DNA of 64,000 bases from Sclerodactyla briareus (lineage: Eukaryota > Echinodermata > Holothuroidea > Dendrochirotida > Sclerodactylidae): positions 372,001 through 436,000 of the forward strand of contig JAODTK010005564.1 in NCBI GenBank assembly GCA_026419785.1, written 5' to 3'. The notes beneath the pieces were generated by a model. The model worked only from the letters and a program-made list of their open reading frames with translations, did no database searches and was not told where the DNA came from. Below are positions 11,401 to 19,323 of this stretch, one piece after another (position 1 is the stretch's first letter; each line of letters begins with the position of its first letter). The translations under genes and the position numbers were made by a program.

Positions 11401-14400
11401 TAGGTGAAATGTGGTCACACTCAAAATCGGTCTTTATATCAGGAAGACACGTCAACAAGGGATCGAAAAATGACGATAACCGATTTTTATAGTAGTAGCA
11501 GAGTTGTATGGTATGGAAGAGTCCCTTTCCAAAATTTAATTTTTCCCATCTTTTTACTACGCTTCCCGTTAACTCTACAGTGACGTCAAGCCGGAGTCTC
11601 CATCGTAAGTGCTACCGGTTATCGTTATTCAATTGTAGGCGAGCTCAATGCTCATAATTATAACGATTGTTTCATCTAGTTTATTAGTCTATTGATGGTT
11701 ACCATGCACACAACTAATAGAGGATAAGAGGCAAGCAGCCATGCTGACCGAGAGTAAAAAAAAAACCCAAACATATCTGGTGCACTCTGAAAAAACTAGA
11801 CGGAGTTCATTTTCACAGATTTATTTCAATTGGGTAAACGGTAATATATGCCTTGTTTTCGTAGGGAATAATAACCTCCTACCGATACGTCGTCGTAGTG
11901 GAACCACACACATGATAATACTCCAACTCTTTTGCAATCTATCTCTTTTGTGTAAGATTAATGAAACTTGTAAACAACGTCTACATTGTCACAGTGTATG
12001 TTAAGTTCCGTTCATCGCTACGGATAGAGGGACTAAACATCTTGTTACTGCCTTCATTGAAGTTATTACCAAGTCTGAATTCTTTTCGAAATAATATTAG
12101 TTTCATGGTACCAATATACAGATACCTCTTTCCCAACACTTCAGGGAGCACGGGACACAACACCGCTGCTAATAGGCCCCTCCCCATTCCAATGAAACGA
12201 GAGCAATTACCTCAATATATCAGAGAGCGGCGGATTCTTATGATAGCGGTGAGTATATACAGGCCTTGTCATATCAGCCACATGAGCAAAGCCGTACTAC
12301 AGAATTTGCTTGTGAGATAAAACAACATCAATCAGCAAACCAAGTGGGTCCTATCACCTGAATTGTTATATATGTGTGCTCATGAGATGAAGTTAAGGAC
12401 ATTGCCGTATATGAATAATTATGAACCGATAGTTAGGTGACCGATTCACGGTTTGCCAACATAATCATTGTCTATATCAGCTCAAGAATATGTTTTTAGA
12501 GTGATTTTTTCTAGTCAGTCCATAATAGTTCGTGATGGTATATATAGTAGCAAATGATTTTCTCTCCCGGATCCATCATAATACAAATGAAAGGCATACC
12601 CTTTTCTTTAAGTAGTATATAGGATCAAATGAGAGACCACACCGAGGTCAGGGGTGATTATATGATTACATAGAAATATATGGCATTGCTAAAGTTTGTC
12701 CCGTTTATCACGTTCCAAGGCTTCTCAGGCCGTAACAAAACACCTCTAGCGTCAGAGGGTCGGTAATGTATGGAGAATGTACAGCTGAACTTTCAGCTAC
12801 CAGGGGAGGGTACCATTGAATTTTGGATCGCCTCTGCTACCACTGATGACGGCGGGACCAGGAAGATAATAGCCAGATTGATGTCAGGTATGGGTACCCA
12901 TTCTTCGGTGTCTCATGACAGGTATACTGAACTGCTGGAAGAGAAATGCGAATGATTAATGATTCCAAATTGATTTCATATATTCTGAGAGTAAAAGCCT
13001 AGGGACAGTTCTATTTGATGGGGAGGGTTATAGGCTTGTAAATAATATTGGGACTAAATGAAATACTGTAAGATTTAAAAACCTACACTCAACACTAACC
13101 TGCTAACACACACTCATTATGTATAAACATATCTGCACAATTTGTGTAATGTTTTACACAACATTTACACATTTTTGTGTGATGTCTTTACACAACACAG
13201 GGTTAGTTGTGCATGTTATAGTTACACATTGTTTTTTTAATTCTACACAACATGTATCTAAATACATGAGGGTAGCATATTTGGAAATATTTTTTCATGC
13301 AAATGTTTTGCTCCAAAAGAGAAAACGCGCGGATAATTAATAAGAGAGTATGAACTTCCGAGCCCTGGCAAAGAACATTATCAACATACCGAAACACCAG
13401 AATATTGTACAAGTCCTTGGGATATCGCTTGCGGATGGTAGGTAAAGTACAGTAGGGCAGGTAAACAAATAATGTCTTCTCGTGTCTAAAACTTGAACTG
13501 AAACAATTTTTAATTATATAATAAGCAATTAATTTTAAACTATTTAATTTTAAAATGACTGATTTTCATTGTAAAAAACTGAATGAAGAGGGTTCGTGTT
13601 ATATTTTGCACAACTATTGTAACTGTAGTAATCACTACACAATATTCTACTTAGTCAGTAAATTTACTATTGTGATTGTTTTATCGTATTCCCGATTACA
13701 CACCACCCAGGGGCGTATTCCAAAATCTCTAAAAAATATTTTCCAACAGGGTGTAAATCAACTCCCACTTATGTAAATATTTAGAAAACAACGAATTCGG
13801 AAATCTGAAGCATTTTTCACGAACGTTCCACTCAGTGATCTTTTTTTTATATTTTTATCTCATCTACCTTATGCCCAGTGCCGTATTTCATATATCAAGA
13901 ATATATCGAGTACGGATCCCTAAAGGATTTCTTGATGAGGAATTATCAGCAATCAGGGGGTTCTAGGAGGGCGAGCAGACCGGCCCCCAAACCAGATATG
14001 GATAAAACCTTACAACTGACTGTCTTTGCAGCAGACATATGCGAGGGAATGGTGTTCCTCACGAAACAGAATGTGAGTATTATATTCATTATACATTATA
14101 TGACACATGGAGAAAAAATGATACCACTAATTCTCCATATTATAATAATTTATCCTTTGTGAGATATTGTTGTCTGGAATGGATGATACGTTACTGATAA
14201 TTACACATTTATTATCTTTCTCGTATTATTTGAGTCGTTCATAGACCTTTTCGCAATAGCATGTTGCGGTGCCCTGTGGGATATTTTTGATGCAAGCTGG
14301 AATACTTCAGGAAGAGGGGGGGGGGGGCAGTTCTGTGTAAATTTCAATTATCTTACTTATTCTCTGTGCATATTCTCTCAAAATTTAATATGTTGTCCCC

Positions 14401-16349
14401 GATAATTTTCTTGTATCTTTGTCGTGACGAATCTGACTAGAATGTGCTATTTTTCGCCAAGAAGAATCAATTTCATCCGCTGAAATCCCTATTTGGCCTT
14501 CTATAGATTGCCTACTTTGCCCCCTGAGCTAGACCCCAAGCATTGCGAGAGGCTATTGCGAAAAAAGGCTATGCTTCGATTTCTTTTGACACACGCAGGC
14601 ACCTTTATGTCACTCGTGATGTGTAAACAAACTTTGTGTCGACTGGAAATAATCGGAATTGTTTGTTGTAATATCAACATTAGCTAACCATATCCTCTCT
14701 CCGTAATATCTATTTCAATACTAAGTTTTTATTTTTCATTTTTCACTGAGTGTCGACATCCCGGTCTGGCTACCAGGAAGGTTCTTCTAGGAACGTCTGG
14801 TCGGAGCAAGCTTTATGACTTCTGGCCAGTAGATCTGGCTCAGCACCGAGTCAATCAACTCCTGGAAATGGTGAGCGTTTCTTTTCCGACTGGGCTTACG
14901 ATAAATTCACGTTGACGGACTCACATTTAGGGTCTTCGCTAATCCCAAAATATAACTAGGTGAGAGTAGCGTTAATTGCCCCGCCCTCGTATTAGCAGGA
15001 TTTGTCGTTTTAACACGCTGTGCGCCCCTCTTAGCATGCAGTTTTCTCTCTGACCTATTCTGCGACATATCCAATTCAGGGAGATTTTCAACGAGGCAAT
15101 TATAACACTTTATTTATTGGTTGATTATTGATACCCACGAAAGTAATACCTATACAACCTCTCGATAAATTGGACCATTTCCGCTGCAAATATAATTACC
15201 ATTACAGAATGAAATCGCCCGATCAGTCGGATTTTGTTTTTCTCAAGAAGTGCCTATTGAGGTTAGATGCGCCACTCAGCACATTGGTTCCTGGGCCACT
15301 CGTTTCATATTTGTTGGATCGTTCAAGTAGAACATTATTTAACAAATATGACGTGCGTCTTGTTACTATTCTTCATTATTATAATCAATGTTTTTGCCTA
15401 TTTATTCATTAAAAAAAGTCATAATATTTGCTGTAGTTATGATTTCTCCCCTCCACTTGACAATTAATTTTCGCCATACTAATGATAGCTGAAACCGTGC
15501 TGTGTAAAACTGACCTACATTTTAATACTCTCACAACTATCTCCAATGCTGAGGGTGTTTCTCCATTAAATTCTCCTCTTTGTTTCCCCAGTAGTATAAT
15601 TATTACAGTGGGTATTTATGATATCCCCCTCGTCACCAATTCGAAGAATATATCTCCGTATACACTCTAAACATGTAAGAAATTAAACAGTCATTGTGTA
15701 TGATCTGACACAATTCGTGTAATTTTTTACACAACATTTAAACAATGTTGTTGTAATTTCTCGGCAACACCAGGATAGGTGTGCTAGTTACACAGTGTTG
15801 TGTACATTTCTACATAATGTTATGTAGTGAGTGCATAATCCTGCATAGAATGGTGTTATCTCTCCATATTTTTCTTGTTCACCCTTAGTCAGTTCCACCA
15901 ATCGCTGGTCGCACCAGAGACTGTCTTCCTGGGCCACTACACGGAGAAGTCAGATGTTTTATCTGGAATTTCGGAGTTGTTCTGTGGGAGATTTATTCGT
16001 TGGGTAACGTTCCAAGAAACTCAGTGTGGATATGATATAGTTTTTCTTTTTCTCATACAGTCTGTCATCAAGATAATTTGCCAGTCTAGCCATGGGCAGT
16101 CCTGGGAAAAACTCAGTATATCTGAAGTTGAACTTATCTGTTTATCGATAATTTTGATCAGGACCCATTCACAGCACATTTCACTGAACATCAATAGTTG
16201 TACACCAACTATTTCATTATATCCCATAAATAGACTTTGAAGCAGCATCATGAAGATGGATAGAAATTTCAATAGATTTTCAAATGCATTCCTGTCTTCC
16301 TGTGATCTCCCCGTGTATCAGCAATAATAATAATAATATAATAATAATA

Positions 16350-16380
<31 letters not shown>

Positions 16381-16401
16381 TAATAATAATAATAATAATA
16401 A

Positions 16402-16438
<37 letters not shown>

Positions 16439-18255
16439 TAATAATAATAATAATAATGAAGATCGTCGACGGAATAAACAGCCAGGCATAGAGCTAATTT
16501 ACATTGAAAAATCTAAACGCATTATTGCTGTGTTAAATCAATTTCAGGGGAGACTCCATTCGGTGGTATGACGTGTCCAGAAATTGAGGTCAAACTAAGA
16601 GGCAAAGAGTACTTGGACCAGCCACTGACCTGTCCGGGAGGCATGGAGGCATGTTAAGTGTTGAGAACCGTGATGTCACTTATGAGTTATTTGTCATTAT
16701 AGCTGTTGTTTTGCCTCATTATTACAACAAAGAGGAAGGTTGTGGTAACTCGCAAGGATGATATAGCTAACACAGCAGTTACGTAGGTGAGTCACGCCTA
16801 CACACTAAAAGATGATGTCGAACTACACACTAATCCCGGTGTTGTGTAATGAATTACACAACCATTGTATATATTCTGCACAATTTGACACTTTTCACAT
16901 TTTACACAATGTTGCGCACTTTCTTACACAACGCCGGGATAGGTGTGCTAGTACGCAGTAGTATGTGTAAATTCTTACACAGCATTCTTAAGAGAGTGTA
17001 CAGAAATCTATGGATGTAAATCTTATGCAAATGAGTGGTAATTTATTTAACAAAATGTTTCTTTTACCGCTGTATGTATTCATTTGAGGGAGTGTTTTAC
17101 GTTCTCAAAATTTTCGGTTGGTGTTATCTTCAACAAGTCTTCTTCTCAAGTTTTTATGGATTTGTAGTTGGATAGCAATGAACAACCTATCGCCACCACG
17201 TGTTCATGGTCCCTATCTATATACGTCGCTGAGAAGGAGGAAGAGGATAGGGTAATAAACTATGTCCTGTCAATGTTTCTTAATTAGGTCGTAACTGTGA
17301 GAAGTGAACATATGTGAACAGAGAAAAAAACAAAACAAATAAATATGAATAACAAGCAGAGAAACAAAACAACTAACACGCCTATCAACAGAGATTGCTC
17401 TCTGCGGTGAAAAAACAACAAAAACTTTTGTAATATGTTAGTGCACATTTGATGAACTTTTGTTGCTTATTTTGAGCAGATTTGGGGCCATGCTGTCAGC
17501 TTGGAATTCCGTCATCGATGAGAGGCCGGCGATGATGAATATTCAACAGGCACTAATGGCCTTCCTCAATGACATGAGAGGGGTAAGTTTGGGGTAAATG
17601 TGGGATACCTTCAATAACAAATAGCACTGTTTTAAGATGGATTACCGAAATACAACCGGTGCATTCTCTTACAAAGTAATTCTGATAAAATGTTTGGGCT
17701 GTTGGTAGAAAGTATGCGTTGTTTGCAGTATCTTGATGCTTGATGCTTGATGCGTAAAAAAACGGACAGATAGATATGTTTTCAACAGCAACTGCATGTT
17801 CTCCCTTCGTGGTCATTGAACGTAGTTGGTAGTCGATGTTCTTTTCAGGTCTAAAATAGTGCCTTATATGGAGATTCAAGGTTTTGTCTCTTCCATTGTC
17901 CGATTTTGCATTCATCACAAAATGACGGAAATAAAATAAATACTGTTGAGGAAGACATATACGTGTGATACATTATTTCCAAGTGGCAAGGCAGATAATG
18001 ATTCTTCCTCTTAAAGACCTTTCATGATATCCAGGGGCCCTGGAAGCCACGGGTTTGTAGCAGTAGAGCGTGTATCAGTTACAGTGGGTACAGAACAACA
18101 TCGGAGGGAACAATCATAACGCAGAACGCTTTATAGAACAATACTGTTTTTATATGTTCTCCACCCCAGAGCCCGAGGAGGATGGTGGCCAGGAGCCAAA
18201 CTACTTCAGCTTAGACAGAGAGTCCTCTGAGGACGACTACATCGAGCAGATTTAG
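5079..18255 (+). CDS. Ig-domain transmembrane receptor pseudokinase, multi-exon gene model (partial, frame breaks)
   Basis: Span of a receptor gene assembled from exon blocks: Ig-like (5,079), Ig-like (about 8,290), possible stalk (8,671), membrane helix (8,899), juxtamembrane (12,145), glycine loop and beta3 (12,785), alpha-C to beta4 (13,345), hinge with short kinase insert (13,879), catalytic and DFG-like (14,751), activation segment to alpha-F (15,893), alpha-G (16,548), alpha-H/I (17,480) and tail (18,170). Phases fit without adjustment from 8,899 to 15,893. The order and spacing match Ig-type receptor tyrosine kinases (FGFR/VEGFR-like layout), but the catalytic residues are replaced, so phosphotransfer is not expected. 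I cannot name an orthologue. Frame breaks in the two Ig exons and at 15,956-15,968, plus two phase mismatches near the 3' end, make it either a pseudogene or an intact gene with assembly indels. The 5' exons with start codon and signal peptide are not found. Confidence 0.75.
5984..6165. mobile_element. MITE with TACACTCT ends (intronic copy a)
   Basis: Starts TACACTCTGAAAAC and ends GTTCTTAGAGTGTA, which are imperfect reverse complements. Related ends and interiors occur at 13,084, 15,661 and 16,799 in other introns of the same gene. It has no coding capacity. Confidence 0.6.
6687..7580 (+). repeat. tandem duplication, about 440-bp unit, two copies
   Basis: Copy 1 runs about 6,687-7,130 and copy 2 about 7,131-7,580. 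Both begin TAGGTCAACATTATGCCA, pass through a (CTTCG)-rich palindromic stretch, CCAGTTCGGAGTTACAGTTAT, GAGGGATGACGG and TTTTCAAATAGTGGTGACAG, and end with ATTTCAATCACGTATTTCC or ATTTCAATCACGTATTTAC. Copy 2 carries extra bases, including a G run at about 7,497-7,516. There is no recognised coding content. Confidence 0.85.
8290..8520 (+). CDS. exon: second Ig-like domain (in-frame stop)
   Basis: The frame from about 8,290 reads FNVTCQAIGGNPRAHLEWYP, a typical Ig B-to-C strand with Cys and Trp 13 residues apart, then PEPSGNFHH and, after a TAA at about 8,443-8,445, WTGNLTCIATIANVPDDSE. The L-T-C-I-A motif is where the second Ig cysteine belongs. Either the TAA is a true nonsense change or a pair of indels shifted the intervening strand. 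I did not settle the exact splice sites. With the first Ig exon this gives an ectodomain of at least two Ig folds; more may lie upstream. Confidence 0.65.
8671..8748 (+). CDS. possible exon: Pro/Thr-rich stalk
   Basis: After the acceptor-like TTCTTCTTCAG ending at 8,670 a frame reads LQAVAPLPPTDKPTHTETRT and then PWTTAGR before a stop. Pro/Thr-rich composition just before a membrane helix suits an O-glycosylated stalk. No good donor follows, so the exon is tentative; only its position between the Ig and membrane exons supports it. Confidence 0.35.
8899..9017 (+). CDS. exon: transmembrane segment
   Basis: Acceptor TGATTTTCAG ends at 8,898 and donor ACAG|GTGAGT starts at 9,018. The frame reads LRKTLILGPDPW, then a helix of about 20 residues, IISLATTAAIIICIIFSCCL, followed by a basic stop-transfer cluster IRWRKLT. 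This is the pattern of a type I single-pass membrane protein. It ends in phase 1, and the exon at 12,145 supplies exactly the two bases needed to make a Gly codon at the junction. Confidence 0.75.
9018..12144. other. intron between membrane and juxtamembrane exons
   Basis: About 3.1 kb without coding signal. It contains G runs at about 9,901-9,912 and 9,944-9,957, and an L2-like LINE tail at about 11,000-11,345. A sequence near 11,785 (GCACTCTGAAAAA) resembles one end of the TACACTCT MITE family without a matching second end. Confidence 0.5.
11000..11345 (+). mobile_element. L2-like LINE 3' end with AT-rich tail
   Basis: One frame reads SLATFKTRMKTHLFYV, the typical C-terminal end of L2/CR1-type LINE ORF2 proteins (FKxxLKTHLF). 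About 200 bp downstream the sequence GTGTAAAGCCGACTCGAGACTTTAGGCATGTGGCG resembles the conserved L2 3' end (in two parts: GTGTAAAG and GAGACTTTAGGCATGT), followed by a T run and an ATT-rich simple tail. Only the last few hundred bases are present, as expected for 5' truncation on insertion. Confidence 0.65.
12145..12248 (+). CDS. exon: juxtamembrane segment
   Basis: Acceptor ACACTTCAG ends at 12,144 and donor GCG|GTGAGT starts at 12,249. The frame reads STGHNTAANRPLPIP, MKREQLPQYIRERRILMIA. It takes in two bases to complete a codon left open by the membrane exon and ends in phase 0, which fits the next exon. A basic, proline-containing segment between the membrane and the kinase-like domain is usual in receptor kinases. 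The Gln-Tyr in LPQYI could be a phosphorylation site, but that is speculation. Confidence 0.65.
12785..12887 (+). CDS. exon: kinase-like N-lobe, glycine loop and beta3 (Lys replaced by Arg)
   Basis: Acceptor GTACAG ends at 12,784 and donor TCAG|GTATGG starts at 12,888. The frame reads LNFQLPGEGTIEFWIASATT, DDGGTRKIIARLMS. It aligns with the L-GEG-x-FG-x-V-x-xA beginning of receptor tyrosine kinases, where the loop is GEGTIEFW instead of GEGxFGxV. The VAVK position of beta3 aligns with IIAR, so the ATP-anchoring lysine appears to be arginine. It starts in phase 0 and ends in phase 1, matching both neighbours. Loss of the third loop glycine and the lysine is typical of pseudokinases. Confidence 0.7.
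13084..13274. mobile_element. MITE with TACACTC ends (intronic copy b)
   Basis: Begins TACACTCAACAC and ends near GAGGGTA. The interior is dense in TTACACAAC and its complement (TTTTACACAACATTTACAC, TTTACACAACACAGG). It shares this interior with the copies at 15,661 and 16,799. Confidence 0.6.
13345..13437 (+). CDS. exon: kinase-like alpha-C helix to beta4
   Basis: Acceptor AATAAG ends at 13,344 (weak pyrimidine tract) and donor GATG|GTAGGT starts at 13,438. The frame reads ESMNFRALAKNIINIPKHQN then IVQVLGISLAD. KHxNIVxxLG is a hallmark of the alpha-C/beta4 turn of tyrosine kinases. When anchored on KHQNI, the position of the conserved alpha-C glutamate aligns with a hydrophobic residue, so the Lys-Glu salt bridge seems to have lost both partners. 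The phase (1 in, 1 out) matches the exons on both sides. Confidence 0.7.
13879..14072 (+). CDS. exon: kinase-like hinge, alpha-D, kinase insert and alpha-E
   Basis: Strong acceptor CTTATGCCCAG ends at 13,878 and donor CAGAAT|GTGAGT starts at 14,073. The frame, completed by the G from the preceding exon, reads VPYFIYQEYIEYGSLKDFLM, a clear hinge plus alpha-D (compare the EYxxxGxLxxFL pattern of receptor tyrosine kinases). It continues with a short insert rich in Ser/Arg/Pro (RNYQQSGGSRRASRPAPKP), then TLQLTVFAADICEGMVFLTK of alpha-E. The insert length is like that of FGFR-type kinases and shorter than PDGFR/VEGFR-type inserts. This is the best-preserved exon and ends in phase 0. Confidence 0.8.
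14073..14750. other. intron, nothing recognised
   Basis: Contains a short G run near 14,315-14,328. No coding or repeat signal that I recognise. Confidence 0.5.
14751..14870 (+). CDS. exon: kinase-like catalytic loop (HPG) and DFG-like motif (DFW)
   Basis: Acceptor TTTTTCACTGAG ends at 14,750 and donor GAAATG|GTGAGC starts at 14,871; 40 codons in phase 0. The frame reads CRHPGLATRKVLLGTSGRSK then LYDFWPVDLAQHRVNQLLEM. With the preceding exon this gives FLTKQN-CRHPGLATRKVLL, which aligns without gaps to the MxYLxxxxCIHRDLAARNVLL pattern of receptor tyrosine kinases. The catalytic Asp of HRD is Gly, the magnesium-binding Asn of the loop is Lys, and DFG reads DFW. The frame is intact and the rest of the motif is well kept, which suggests constraint on fold rather than simple decay. 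Confidence 0.8.
15661..15840. mobile_element. MITE with TACACTCTAA end (intronic copy c)
   Basis: Begins TACACTCTAAACATGTAAGA. The interior has TTTTTTACACAACATTTAAAC and GGATAGGTGTGCTAGTTACAC, the latter nearly identical to the copy at 16,799. The right end near 15,840 is degraded. Confidence 0.6.
15893..16003 (+). CDS. exon: activation segment (APE) to alpha-F, with frame break
   Basis: Acceptor ACCCTTAGTCAG ends at 15,892; this second AG keeps phase 0 with the preceding exon. Donor TTGG|GTAACG starts at 16,004. The first frame reads FHQSLVAPETVFLGHYTEKS then DV, matching the RWxAPExxxxxxYTxxSDV end of the activation segment with Trp replaced by Leu. After about 15,956 the homology moves to another frame, WNFGVVLWEIYSLG, the alpha-F W-S-FG-V-x-LWEI-x-(T/S)-LG motif. 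One base is missing, or five extra are present, between GTT and TGG at about 15,960-15,968. The exon then ends in phase 1, matching 16,548. Confidence 0.75.
16323..16458. repeat. (AAT)n microsatellite
   Basis: About 136 bp of AAT/ATA units with small interruptions, intronic. Confidence 0.97.
16548..16652 (+). CDS. exon: kinase-like alpha-G
   Basis: Acceptor CAATTTCAG ends at 16,547 and a donor GTTAAG is available at 16,653. Joined to the phase-1 end of the previous exon it reads GETPFGGMTCPEIEVKLRGK then EYLDQPLTCPGGMEA, matching the GG-xP(Y/F)xGMxxxEVxxxLxxGxRLxxPxxCP pattern of receptor tyrosine kinases. The reading frame meets TAA at 16,655 if the donor is not used. With this donor the exon ends in phase 1, but the next exon needs phase 2, so a one-base indel or a different donor is implied. 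Confidence 0.7.
16799..17000. mobile_element. MITE with TACACACT / AGAGAGTGTA ends (intronic copy d)
   Basis: Starts TACACACTAAAAGATGATG and ends CATTCTTAAGAGAGTGTA. The interior contains TTACACAACCATTGTA, TTTTACACAATGTTGCG and GGGATAGGTGTGCTAG, shared with the copy at 15,661. Confidence 0.65.
17480..17582 (+). CDS. exon: kinase-like alpha-H to alpha-I
   Basis: Acceptor TTTTGAGCAG ends at 17,479 and donor AGAGGG|GTAAGT starts at 17,583. After one base the frame reads FGAMLSAWNSVIDERPAMMN then IQQALMAFLNDMRG. This matches the M-x-x-CW-x-x-x-x-x-x-RP-x-x-x-x-I end of the kinase fold: the Trp and the Arg-Pro pair of alpha-H are kept and Cys is Ala. It ends in phase 0. The Arg of ERP normally pairs with the APE Glu at 15,893, so the C-lobe scaffold is preserved. 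Confidence 0.75.
18170..18255 (+). CDS. terminal exon: acidic C-terminal tail and stop
   Basis: The acceptor GTTCTCCACCCCAG ends at 18,169 after a good pyrimidine tract. The frame reads PEEDGGQEPNYFSLDRESSE then DDYIEQI and TAG at 18,253-18,255. An acidic tail with two tyrosines (NYFSL, DDYIEQI) is plausible for docking by SH2/PTB proteins. This frame needs phase 1 upstream while the preceding exon ends in phase 0. A weaker acceptor ending at 18,084 would keep phase 0 and add WVQNNIGGNN... to the tail. A second, inverted copy of this exon lies at the right end of the window. Confidence 0.6.
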
Positions 18256-19323
18256 TCAGATGCACTAACTGCGCCGACGACTTCTGTTAGATTGTTCACA
18301 AGAAGAGCCTCAAACGTTCTCGATTATTGAATCATTGATCCGCCCACCTGTACGTGTACCCGTGAATCTTTGGCCGAAACCGCCGCTCATAGGAGTGATG
18401 AGGCAATGGTACTTCCCAATGGTGAGATGGGAGATTCCCCGCCCAGCAGGCTGTAGGCGTAGAACGCTCCCCTGTATGCAGATTAACGACTGCAGAGGAT
18501 AACATGCATGTACTGACGTACAACTGTACAATAATACTCTGTTTTCATGTTTTCGATTAGTTCATAGTAGCAATAGTCTCTATTCGACTATATTTCTGGG
18601 CTTTTACACTGACCAAAATGCTAAAGAGACTGACATTGACTCCGCTGCCTCGACGGTCGTAACAGGGTCAACGTGTCGGGACCTGCCTATACTCTCATCG
18701 GCCATCGCTAGACCATTTTTGCGTGTCTGAATACTCACGAAATTGTCAAGAACTACTGAACAGTTCATTAATTCGTTCTATTCACAAACTTCTGCCACAG
18801 TTTTATATTGCCAATGGAGCAAGCTACGTTTTGAGGCTACATTTGTGACAATTAGTTTGGTTTTCCTCGATTGTCTATCGTGAAAATGGTGAACTTATTG
18901 GGACGACGAGTTGTGTGATATCTTTTTGATGTTAATATCATGTGTTTTCCTAGAATAATTTTATATGCAATGCACGTTTGGCGTAATTTTATCTACTACT
19001 GTAAAGAAAGACCTATAACTCTTTTGAAACTGCTTGGGTACAAACACGGTTGATTTTTTATTCTAATATTGCAAAGCACAAAATAATGTTCATTTCTGGG
19101 ACCCCGTTCGCGTACTGGTCTTCATTACGGTAGTATTGCCTAGTATTGACTCATCAGAATGTCTGGTATGTGCATGACAATATTCAAATAATTTAGGGTC
19201 ATGACACATGCACAATTTGTGTGGAAATGCTCCCTCAATGTTTCTGGCGTTATTTCATTCACGATTTCCATTGGTTAATATACCGATTTTGCTAACCTCT
19301 TGAACATTATTGTTACTAATAAA
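18256..19323 (+). other. probable 3' UTR with candidate poly(A) signal
   Basis: The first AATAAA after the stop is at 19,318-19,323, giving a possible 3' UTR of about 1.1 kb. The segment 18,310-18,530 is one of the best-conserved blocks against the right arm. No other coding signal is seen. Confidence 0.35.
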
